A stretch of 64,000 bases of DNA from positions 1 through 64,000 of the forward strand of contig JAFREE010000098.1 in NCBI GenBank assembly GCA_019400425.1. Direction: 5' to 3'. Every line of letters begins with the position of its first letter. The first letter of the stretch is position 1. Below the pieces are notes generated by a model, which ran no database searches, was not told the DNA's origin, and worked only from the letters and a program-made list of their open reading frames with translations. Source of the DNA: Hymenochaete sp. R1. Lineage: Eukaryota > Basidiomycota > Agaricomycetes > Hymenochaetales > Hymenochaetaceae. Shown here piece after piece: positions 10,567 through 20,158 of the stretch. The translations under genes were made by a program, and so were the position numbers.

Positions 10567-12667
10567 TCAGATGCGGGGTGCGGTGGAGCCGTAGTCTGCT
10601 TGAAGAGCTAAATAAAGTGCATAAGAAGCGAAGAATTTGTACTTGAGCAACGTCACAACAACGCCGTCAGGCAACGCTCTGCAACGCAGAAGGAATGAAC
10701 GATGGTCGCGCAGAGGGTTCATTCCGTGGGCACAGCTCGCAACTCCTCGCTTATAAAGAGCACCAAAAAGCCAATGAAGCCCGATCGAAACAGGCAAATC
10801 AAGAACATGATGAAAACCCGTCAGAGATTTGATTCCGAGCGCCCCTTCGCGAGGTTACCGGATCTCTTCTCAGCAAAGAAGCAGATGGGCATCAAATACT
10901 ATCCACGCTGTGACCGCGCTGTCCCAGAAACTCTGATTACGTTGTTGGCAAAAAATTGGTGCTTTAGTGAAGTCCGAAAAAAAGACTCAAGGTTTTGACT
11001 CACAACCTCTCAGATTCTCCTTTTGACCTCAACCCCAAGTTCGAATGTTTATTCTGAAAAACAGAGAAACGGAAAACGAGCGTGAACGGCACGCGTCGCG
11101 GCCTTTTCTCATACGCGCACGCGTGATGACCCTGAACATGCCGTGAGACGCCAGGTTCCCAACAAAGTACAGCGTTCGAACCTGTACACCTGGCGCGGGA
11201 AACGGTTTTATGCCAAGAAGAGCATCTTTAGATAAACTGTTGAATTCACAAGTGGAGACTAATATAACTACCCAAGTAAGGGTGATTTTGCCGCGGCCAC
11301 AAGACGCCCCGTAGTAATTTACCATTCATGCACCATCCAGTTGAAGGGCAGTACACTTTGTCAAGCATCAATTCTGTGCGCGTGTGTATGTGGCCCTTAT
11401 TTCCCATTGAAACTACTGCTACGATGATAGCATGGTTCACCGTGACAACATATGATCGATATCAACGAAAGCCTGAGATGATTCGTCTTCACGAACAAGC
11501 GACTGATTCACAGCTGGCATGTTCGTAGCACACAGTCCGTCGCTAATTCGGTGAGATGACGTACGGTCGAGTGATCATAACACAACTGGGAGCTTTGGAG
11601 GCAAGTTCATCAGTCAATCATGATGAGAAGAGACTCCATGCCTACCTTGTTCACGCATCTTTCTGCCACTAGTTCAAGTGGTATTTTTATCCATGGCCCA
11701 CATTTTCTCAAATCCAACCATTCTGAACGGACGAAGGCGATAATTCGGAAGAGAAGCAGGTTGAACAGTTTGTCCGACGGTCGCATTCGAAGTCGCATGG
11801 TCGCAGGATCAATCCAGTGACACTAGAATCACAAGCTGGCAGTCTGAGTGAGAATATGGCCCTGATATGTGGCATTTATCGTTTGAGTTATTGCCTGGAT
11901 CAAATAAGCGTCATTGGAGAGATGATCAAGCATATGGTGATGATGGTGGTCCATGTACGGGTGCTGTTCGCGTGAGCAAACTGCGCTTTGGCCACGAAAA
12001 TCCACGTGATGAACGTTTTTGGTTCTAGCTACTCTAGCCGAGGATTTACCAACCGACCAAAGCACCAGCGAGGCTCATTTTTAGACTCGAACTTCTTTCT
12101 TTGCTCCAACTCGAATCGAAGACAGACACAATATTTTTTGCCCGTCTTCTCCGTCTTCTTTCGACCCAAATCGTTGTTTACTTTGTGAAGAATTGTACAG
12201 AGTGTTTGCATCACGTTAAGCGGTTGGAATCGATGAAGCTCTGTACTCGTTCTCCAGACATGTAGCTGGCATCGAAGTGTTTAACCGTTTCCCGTTGTAA
12301 GTTCTTCATGTACACTCCTCGGGCTCCGGCATCTTTCATGATCACTCCAATTGATTTTCTAAAGGCAGAGCAGCTCTCCGGTACGGTCACGGCCCGATCA
12401 TGGAAGGCATCGAGTGTCGCTGCGAAGCTTTTCCGAACATGTTTACTAGCGGCTAGCTTGTGATTCGCGCACTGGACTTGAGCCGCTGTGGCCCTACTTC
12501 ATTCTTTTAGTGTTGTTCGCACTTTTGCGCGTCGGGACCGCATCCATGAATAGACTCCAAGTCCTGCCACCTCGTTCTCTCGGGTAAATACATCGTAGTC
12601 CACTCAGCATTGGTGCAAACCTTTGCAGAATAACTTGCAATTAATCGAGATTTGTCCGTACAAGATG
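10567..12667. other. Gene-poor intergenic region
   Basis: About 2.1 kb with scattered short open frames and no recognisable product. The notable structure is the inverted repeat at 11149-11195, listed separately. The right end is the promoter of the first xylanase. Confidence 0.45.
11149..11195. repeat. Two-step inverted repeat (potential hairpin)
   Basis: CGCCAGGT at 11149-11156 pairs perfectly with ACCTGGCG at 11188-11195. Inside it, GTACAG at 11167-11172 pairs with CTGTAC at 11182-11187 around a 9-base loop (CGTTCGAAC). The 3' arms abut, while the 5' arms are separated by 10 bases, so the structure would have one bulge. It is not a tRNA T-arm, since the stem bases next to TTCGAAC do not pair. 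Function is unknown. Confidence 0.5.
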
Positions 12668-12677
12668 GATAAAAAGG
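12668..12677 (+). promoter_or_regulatory. TATA-like box of first GH10 gene
   Basis: GATAAAAAGG about 55 bases upstream of the ATG at 12730. Position matches the boxes of the AA9 gene and the second GH10 gene. Confidence 0.45.
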
Positions 12678-12729
12678 CAGCCTGGAGGGTAGCGTTGAAG
12701 GCCATTGACCCAAATTCGCGGAACAAAAA

Positions 12730-14574
12730 ATGCAGCTATCGATCGCACTTGCCTCTTTGCTTTCTCTTCTCCCTCTCGCATTCGCGCAGTCACCCGTTTA
12801 CGGACAATGTAGGTTATACTACCTTCGATTAGTGATGTCTTGAATTATGTTGCTAATACGAAATTTAAGGCGGTGGTATTGGATGGTCTGGTCCTACCAC
12901 TTGTGCTTCCGGATCGACTTGCGTTGAATCCAACTCCTACTACTCGCAGTGCCTTCCTGGCAGTGCTGGAGGTGGATCTCCTCCTGCTTCACCACCCGCA
13001 TCGCCGCCTACGTCACCACCTGCGGGCGGAGGATCGGGTACCGGGCTTCACAATGCTGCAAAGGCTGCCGGTCTGACTTATTTCGGGTCGGAAACTGATT
13101 CTATGTCGCCGGAGTACCAAGATCAGCCGTACCAGCAAATCCTGGCAGAAACTAGTGAATTTGGACAACTCACGCCTGGAAATGCAATGAAATGGGTACA
13201 TGTCCTTTTTTTACCACTTGCGAAGTCACAAGTTCTAATTTTTTTTGCTCTTTTTAAAGGACACCACAGAACCCAGCCGCGGTACCTTCAACTTCGGCCC
13301 TGGTGACGAGGTCGCAGCACTGGCGAAGAAGAACGGACAGCTTTTGCGAGGTGACAGAATTCCTATTTGTGTTGCAGGTAACATCTAAAAATATATTTAG
13401 GCCATAACTGTGTCTGGTACAACCAACTCCCGAGCTGGGTGTCCAACAGCGGCTTCAACGCAGCGACCCTCACTTCCGTCATCCAGACTCATTGTTCGAC
13501 CGAAGTCGGTCATTACAAAGGACAGATGTAAGCCCACAAATGCGTTTCCTTCCCATCGATTGAACTAACCCTCCTTACAGTTGTACGTCAAATGCATGAT
13601 ATAGGTTCTTTTTAATATTCTAAAATTTTCTGTACCCATAGACGCTTGGGATGTGATCAATGAGCCCTTGTGAGTTTGAAAGAAAGATCTTATGGACAGA
13701 GACTGACTTTAGCTCTGTAGCAATGACGACGGAACCTGGCGTACTGATGTCTTTTACAACGTACTTGGCACGACTTACCCTGCCATCGGTCTTAACGCTG
13801 CTCGCACTGCTGACCCGAATGCGAAACTCTACATCAACGAGTACAACATCGAGTACCCAGGTGCGTTACCCTTTTTCAAATTTCAATATTCCTGCAGATT
13901 GATGACCGCTTGTCTGTACAGGCGCCAAGGCTACCTCGCTTCTCAACCTCGCCAAGCAATTAAAGAGCGCTGGGACGCCTCTCGATGGTATTGGCTTCCA
14001 ATGCCATTTCATCGTAGGCGAGGTTCCTTCAAACATGGCTTCCGTCATGCAAGAGTTCACTGCACTCGGCCTTGAGGTATGCGTCTCACAAAACCTGCCT
14101 TTTGACTAGGCGTTAATCGTCGTATAGGTCGCTATCACTGAGCTTGACATTCGTATGCCAATGCCATCATCTCAGGCTAATCTCGAGCAGCAACAGAAAG
14201 ATTACGAGAGCGTTGTCTCCCAATGCGTTTCGGTCGATGGGTGCATCGGAATCACGGTACGTGCTGCCCGTGTATCAATTCCTTGAAATTTTCTGATTCT
14301 ATATTGTGACCTTTGCTCAGATTTGGGACTACACGGACAAGGTACACTTACTCTGAGCCCCTCTCCTTTTGAGAGCGATGCGAAGCCGACGCTGACACCT
14401 CTTTTTACAGTACTCTTGGGTACCGCAGACCTTCAGCGGACAGGGAGCTGCTCTCCCTTGGGACTCGGTAAGAGGATGCCCCCCGTTTCTCATTCCGTAC
14501 CTGACAAAGTCAAACGCAACTACCAGAACTTGCAAAAGAAACCGGCGTACGACGGTATCGCTGCTGGATTCTAA
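12730..14574 (+). CDS. GH10 endo-beta-1,4-xylanase with N-terminal CBM1 (copy 1)
   Basis: Twelve exons (12730-12808, 12870-13195, 13260-13350, 13401-13527, 13581-13582, 13642-13669, 13721-13860, 13922-14076, 14128-14256, 14321-14341, 14411-14467, 14527-14574) encode 400 residues. A signal peptide ends near [13 protein letters not shown]1 follows with four cysteines and aromatic residues ([18 protein letters not shown]), then a Pro/Ser linker with SPPAS-type repeats and the GH10 barrel. The acid/base Glu is in WDVINEPF (about residue 216) and the nucleophile in VAITELDI (about 321). The usual WHSQ after strand 3 reads WYNQ here (about 171-174). The fifth exon is only two bases long, which restores the frame and the Tyr of GQIYAWD. 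The enzyme would cut xylan backbones outside the cell. Copy 2 lies 1.2 kb downstream in the same direction. Confidence 0.95.
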
Positions 14575-15692
14575 TCTTATTTGGGGTCGATGCTTCTACC
14601 ATTTTTTGTGTATCAAAATTCTCCTGTACCTTTTGGGTCTCTGTAGTGCAAGTAAACGTGCCAATGCCAATGATGCTTTACTTGGGATTGATTAGAGAAT
14701 TTCCATTCTGGAAAAAAGAAAAGGGAAAAAGAAAGACAAGTGTTCGATGGTGTTCAATCAAGAATGAATCACGTAAGAGCGCGTAATCTGTTAAAATGAC
14801 GTAAGCTTTTTCAACCTGTGTCCTGTGTTCACCCCAGCTTTCCCGGATACCCTCACTCAGTCTACTAATAACGGATTAAATTTCGCGATGAAAGAGGCTC
14901 GAAAATCATTACAGGACTTTGCGAAGCAACTATGAATGACTCAGTGATTTTCTCTTCGTCGCCCCTACCCATTTTTACCCCCAATTTGCGAGTTGCCGCC
15001 AACTCCTGGAAAAGCTGGATGCATTCTCATGGTTCCAGAGCTTGTTGCATCCTTCCGGTATGTTCTTCATCTTTGAAAAACTCTTTTTACCTAAAAGCGT
15101 CAAAGTAATAGTGAGTCAAGTACTCCGATTTCCAGGATTTACACGAAATTTGAGAAAAAATAGGTTGCTTTAGTGGTTCTCGTCGCATCCCCTAACTTGT
15201 CTAGAAAGTGTAGAAAGTGCCAAGAAAAAGCGAAAATCTCGAGGAACAGATACGACGTTGGTTCCGGGACTCTTTCTGAAGTTGAAATGGCCATGTACTC
15301 TGTATCGGCTCGGTGTCAAAAAGTCGCTGAACCTTGCGAAGCTTCTCCGGGTCCGTTTAATTGTGAGTCTCCCCTGTGATCTCTAATTTCTTTTGCCTGG
15401 CTATAGCCTCCGTGACTCTAAGTTTAGTGAGGCGCCTTTCTTGAAAGCTAGATGCACGAGTCGAGAAGGAATCACCCACTTCCTCAGATATTGGAATTGG
15501 CGGTGCTTGCCCACTCATGATCATTGCAAAAGCGCACCCGACTTAAATTAACGCTTGGCTCCGCGCTCTTTACCACACTATTTCTCCTGAAACCCCCGCC
15601 TCTCGGAAAAATACGCCATAGCACATCCAAACAAGTGGCTCGTGCTGATGCAGTGCGACCTGAAAATGAACGAGAAATGCCCGCGTAGGATG
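14575..15692. other. Spacer between tandem xylanase genes
   Basis: About 1.1 kb containing the 3' end of copy 1 and the promoter of copy 2. I see no coding sequence and no repeat pair that would mark the duplication boundary. Confidence 0.5.
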
Positions 15693-15701
15693 AATAAAAG
15701 G
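15693..15701 (+). promoter_or_regulatory. TATA-like box of second GH10 gene
   Basis: AATAAAAGG about 50-58 bases upstream of the ATG at 15751. Confidence 0.45.
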
Positions 15702-15750
15702 CGGAATGAAAGTCTATCTAGGGCCGCAGCATCGCGCAATATAGTAAAAG

Positions 15751-17569
15751 ATGTTACTCTCAGCTGCACTTATAGCAATACTTTCGCTCCTACCTTTTGC
15801 CCTTTCCCAGTCGCCGGTGTATGGACAATGTAAGCGTTTCCCCCTTTACCACTATATAAAACCGGAATATCTAATTCTTAACTATTCAGGCGGGGGTACT
15901 GGTTGGTCTGGACCTACGACTTGCGCCAGTGGCTCGACCTGTGTTGTGTCAAATCCTTACTACTCGCAATGCCTACCCGGCAGTTCCGGTGGAGGTGGTT
16001 CTCCCTCTTCACCACCTACTTCACCGCCAGCCGGAGGCGGATGTACCGGTCTCAACAACGCCGCAAAAGCTGCTGGCCTGAAATACTTCGGAACGGCGAC
16101 AGATTCAGAATCTGCAGAGTATCGAGATCAACCGTACCAGAACATTTTGGCCCAGACGAGTGACTTTGGACAGGTCACTGCTGCAAATGCCATGAAATGG
16201 GTATGTCAACGCTCAATTACTATCTTTTTTAGTTAAATAAGCGACCATCAACATATTGTAGGATACCACGGAGCCAAGCCGCGGCAACTTCAACTTCGGC
16301 CCTGGTGATGAGGTCGCGGCTCTTGCAAAGAAAAACGGACAACTTTTGCGAGGTGACAGGCTACGCGACATTCTCAGAACTTAATGCTTATCGTATCGCT
16401 AGGCCACAATTGTGTATGGCACAGCCAACTTCCCAGCTGGGTGTCAAATGGCGGTTTCGATGCAGCAACGCTTACATCGATCATCCAAACTCATTGTTCC
16501 ACAGAAGTCGGTCACTATAAGGGCCAAATGTGGGTCGTCCGACGCTTCGTTACTCACTCAAACAAGCTAATGGTATTCTTAGCTGTACGCAAAATGATAT
16601 ATAGAAATTTTTGGGTATTCACTTATCTTCTTTGAATCACGTAGACTCCTGGGATGTGGTCAACGAGCCCTTGTGAGTTGATAATTGAGCATAATCACCG
16701 AATTATACTAAAAGGCCTCCATTAGTAACGAAGACGGTACCTTGCGTTCCGACGTCTTTTACAATACAATAGGCCCGAATTACATAAATATTGCACTCAA
16801 TGCGGCTCGTAGTGCTGACCCAAGCGCTAAGCTATATATCAACGAGTACAACATTGAGTATTCAGGTCTTTACTTTGAAGTTGTCAAATTGTTTCGTGAG
16901 AACTGACTCCGTGGCTTATACAGGTGCAAAGGCGACGGGTCTTCTTAACCTTGCTAAGCAGTTGAAAAGCTCAGGTGCACCTCTGGACGGTATTGGATTC
17001 CAATGCCACTTTACCGTTGGCAAGGTTTCCACGAGCTTAGCAACGGTCATGCGACAATTCACAGCCCTGGGCCTTGAGGTAAATTCGTATCTTTCAAAAA
17101 GACCTTGAGTACCATTCCTCGAACGTAACACTTCAAAGGTTGCCATAACAGAGCTCGACATCGCGTTGAATAATCCCACTTCTCAATCAGACCTCCAGCA
17201 GCAACAGACGGATTACCAGACAGTAGTTTCTACGTGCAAGTCTGTACAGGGCTGTGTTGGTGTTACGGTTCGCTCTGTCTATCGCGGTTTGAATAAGAGG
17301 TACCCATACTTAACCACATCCTATCTTAGATTTGGGATTTCACGGACAAGGTGCTTACAATCTTGAAGTTTTTAAAAAAAGAACCAGATGTAGTTTTTTA
17401 ACGATTTTACAGTACACCTGGATAACCGGAAGAGCTCCTCTTCCCTGGGACTCGGTGAGCTACTACCTCTTACGTTGAAATTTCTATTATAATATCTTAC
17501 ACAACCAAATACTTTCTCTAGAATCTTCAGAAAAAACCCGCTTACAACGGTATCATCGCTGGGTTTTGA
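15751..17569 (+). CDS. GH10 endo-beta-1,4-xylanase with N-terminal CBM1 (copy 2)
   Basis: Twelve exons at the same positions as copy 1 (15751-15829, 15890-16200, 16262-16352, 16403-16529, 16583-16584, 16645-16672, 16726-16865, 16924-17078, 17139-17267, 17330-17350, 17413-17454, 17522-17569) encode 390 residues. Order: signal peptide, CBM1 ([19 protein letters not shown]), shorter Pro/Ser linker, GH10 barrel. The acid/base Glu is in WDVVNEPF (about 211) and the nucleophile in VAITELDI (about 316). The substrate-site motif is the canonical VWHSQLPSW. The 2-base fifth exon is conserved (CT here, TT in copy 1). Exon sizes equal those of copy 1 except for exon 2 (linker) and exon 11, so this is a clear tandem duplication that has diverged in sequence. 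Same predicted role: extracellular xylan depolymerisation. Confidence 0.95.
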
Positions 17570-18101
17570 TGTGGCTTGAGAAGCCTGAAGCTTTCTTCCT
17601 CTATCGGAATTCGCCGAGGCCTGCTTTTCTTAGTTTGTTGGGCGAATAACTGTCAATGCTAATGATATTTTACTCACAACCTCTCATTCGAAGACATCAT
17701 AACAATGTCGACGTAACTACAATTCTTTGGAAAGCATAAGTGCCGCGAATTCTTTCTTGATCTTACTTTGCGAGCTCAAATGCAGTCCCCAAACCTTACT
17801 TTTGCATCTTCGGAAGAGAATATAGTTTGATTGTATGGCGCGAGGTTCGGTATTCGCACCATAAAATGCTAATGCATACTTGACTCTGAATAACTCGGTG
17901 GAAAGTGGTAACAATTTTGACTAGTCCACAAAATTCGACTTGAATGTTACGTCCAACTGACATATCCATTGCACGTTTTCCAATGACTTTGCACGCAAGC
18001 TCAACTATTGAGATAGAATATCGAAAACGCAAAATCGATCAGTATGTAGCATTTCAGTGTATATATGCCTTTCGTGTGTCGCGCTCATACAAGCTTCGGT
18101 T
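17570..18101. other. Intergenic region
   Basis: No coding signal. It contains the 3' side of the second xylanase gene and the promoter of the next gene. Confidence 0.5.
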
Positions 18102-19964
18102 ATGCCTCGCTCCGACCCAGGATCGCAACCTCCCTTGAGGGATTCGCGTTCTGGATCTTGTGCTTCCAGAAGCCGTAGTTCCATCCGCCGGGGATCGATA
18201 TCATCCGACAGCACGTTGCGCCAAACACCTGTCAAAGGATGGATTCGCCCAGGATCCAAATCATCCATGCGTACCCTGAGCGATCAAAATGATTCTTCTA
18301 TGCATAGTCATAATCAAGCGAGCTCTTCATTGTCGAAGAAAAATAGCGCCACGTCTGACAATAAATCAACTTCTGTCAACGGAGGGGAAAGACCCGAGGG
18401 CCCCGCTGACAGACGAAAGGTACAGGAGAGCTCTCATTCTTCTATACGTCCTTCATCCGAACACCCTGACAATATCATCCACGAGAACGACGGATCAGCC
18501 GATGAAGTTGCTTTCAAGGTGCAAGAATACCTGGAGCGGATGTCTGAAATCGACTTGAAGTCGGCCGTCGACAATCCTGTGGAGGCCGCACGGGACATTG
18601 TCGAGCACCTCAAGGAGCAGTATGAGGTTAATTCGAAGATTTTGGACGATCTGGAGAATGTTGCACAGGACTTCGTGCGTAATCTCAGAGTTGAAGTCGT
18701 CGACCAGGCGTCCTCTCCAATCATGTGCACTGTCGACACTGGAGTGGATGCCATGTCTACTCCTAGCAGCTCTCGAGCGCTGTCTCCGGTCGTAGCAGAG
18801 ATGAGGAACGAAGGAATGCAAACTGCGCCAGCTCAACCCTCCCAATCTGCCAGCACGCATAGTACCCTAGAAGATGAAGCTCGTGGCGGCTCAGATAGTC
18901 CAGAAAATGCACAGGCATCATCAAAACCATCTGACCCTGAGATCCCTGCGCCTTCACACAAAATGCAAGTAACTCCAGTGGCAGATGCTCAAGCCCAGAT
19001 TCCCGTGAACGGAGACGCCACTCAGCCCTTTACTACGTCACTATCAGAAGCGCCTAAATCCGAAGATAGTAGTCGGCCCCGCTCTCTCCATGAACGTTCT
19101 CTACCTACGAATCCGGCTCTTACAAACCGGTCGTCTGAAACAGGTTTTCCTGAAAAAAAGTGCAAGTGCAATCGTTCATCACCAGTCCCTGGACAGAAGG
19201 TGGATGCACCTACCGCTCCCTCTCCTCCTACTCCTAAGGGCTCTCGATCAAAAGAAAAACGGAAGAAAACCATCCGTGTTGAACATACCAGCACTAGAAT
19301 CCATCTACGGCGAAGCAGCGGGAGCTCCGCACTGGTACGCGCCCTTGGCTTTAGCACGAACCGTTTACCGGGCCAAGCTCTCAGTAAAGTTGGCCATGAC
19401 ATCCATGCACTATTCAGGAAAGTCGAACCTGATGAGATTGCCTTCAGGCCTCGTAGAAGTCGAAGGCGCCGGTTTTCAGAGTCATCACGCTGGAAGGACC
19501 CGACGCCTAGTTCGAGTCGACGAAGTCGGAACAGTGGGGAGAAAAAGAATTCAATGAGTAGCAGTGTCAGGTCTCCGAAGCTGTCGAGGCCGCCAGCTGG
19601 GGAAAGGCTTAATACGTCCTCCTCGAAACCGCATGCGAAAATTTCGACAAATCCGTCTACCGAGTCTCTCAGTGATATCAACGAGAGCTCGCAGGTTGAA
19701 GGGCTCGAGGCAACAGCAAGCCAGTACGAAAGCGACCCTGCCGGTGGCGGAAGCTCCAAGAAAAGCCATCGTAGACACCGCGCAAAGGAACGAACGAAAA
19801 CGATTTGGACCACCATACGGCGCAAGTCGGAAACTCAGACGACCATGAGGGCGACGCGGGACGGGATAGTGATACATGCCGAAACTGAGGAAATCGAGAA
19901 GAGGAAGAGCCGATCGTCAACGAGGAAGTATAGACGTCGGAAATCCGGGGAAGGTAAAGAGTAA
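18102..19964 (+). CDS. Ser/Arg-rich, largely disordered protein of unknown function
   Basis: A single-exon frame of 620 residues from the ATG at 18102 (MPRSDPGSQ). Most is low complexity: Ser/Arg/Lys-rich with many basic clusters (RPRRSRRRRFSESSR, HRRHRAKERTK), which could act as nuclear localisation or RNA-binding sequence. One stretch, about residues 130-200, is predicted helical and acidic/basic alternating (VAFKVQEYLERMSEIDLKSA to ILDDLENVAQDFVRNLRVEV) and is likely the only folded part. A short KKCKCNRSS lies near the middle. No family is recognised. The absence of introns contrasts with its neighbours. Confidence 0.68.
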   Translation: MPRSDPGSQPPLRDSRSGSCASRSRSSIRRGSISSDSTLRQTPVKGWIRPGSKSSMRTLSDQNDSSMHSHNQASSSLSKKNSATSDNKSTSVNGGERPEGPADRRKVQESSHSSIRPSSEHPDNIIHENDGSADEVAFKVQEYLERMSEIDLKSAVDNPVEAARDIVEHLKEQYEVNSKILDDLENVAQDFVRNLRVEVVDQASSPIMCTVDTGVDAMSTPSSSRALSPVVAEMRNEGMQTAPAQPSQSASTHSTLEDEARGGSDSPENAQASSKPSDPEIPAPSHKMQVTPVADAQAQIPVNGDATQPFTTSLSEAPKSEDSSRPRSLHERSLPTNPALTNRSSETGFPEKKCKCNRSSPVPGQKVDAPTAPSPPTPKGSRSKEKRKKTIRVEHTSTRIHLRRSSGSSALVRALGFSTNRLPGQALSKVGHDIHALFRKVEPDEIAFRPRRSRRRRFSESSRWKDPTPSSSRRSRNSGEKKNSMSSSVRSPKLSRPPAGERLNTSSSKPHAKISTNPSTESLSDINESSQVEGLEATASQYESDPAGGGSSKKSHRRHRAKERTKTIWTTIRRKSETQTTMRATRDGIVIHAETEEIEKRKSRSSTRKYRRRKSGEGKE

Positions 19965-20158
19965 AAAAAATTCTCGGCGTAGGGCGCGAAGCACCTCGCA
20001 ATCGACCTCTCGTGTATAAATGCTCGCAGTAAATGTACACTAGCGGAGAAAAACAGAACTCATATGTATATGCATATATGACACCCACGGAACTCATCAG
20101 TACTACAGCAAAACGGGATAATTATACAGAGAACTCAATATTTAAATAAACTCAAAAT

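Noticed and set aside
11167..11187. tRNA T-arm (TTCGAAC loop)
   Set aside because: Stem positions next to the loop do not pair as in a tRNA, and no acceptor stem or D-arm is found around it.
19022..19825. Minus-strand open frame of 267 codons
   Set aside because: Antisense shadow of the Ser/Arg-rich gene at 18102-19964; Ser/Arg codons give open opposite frames.
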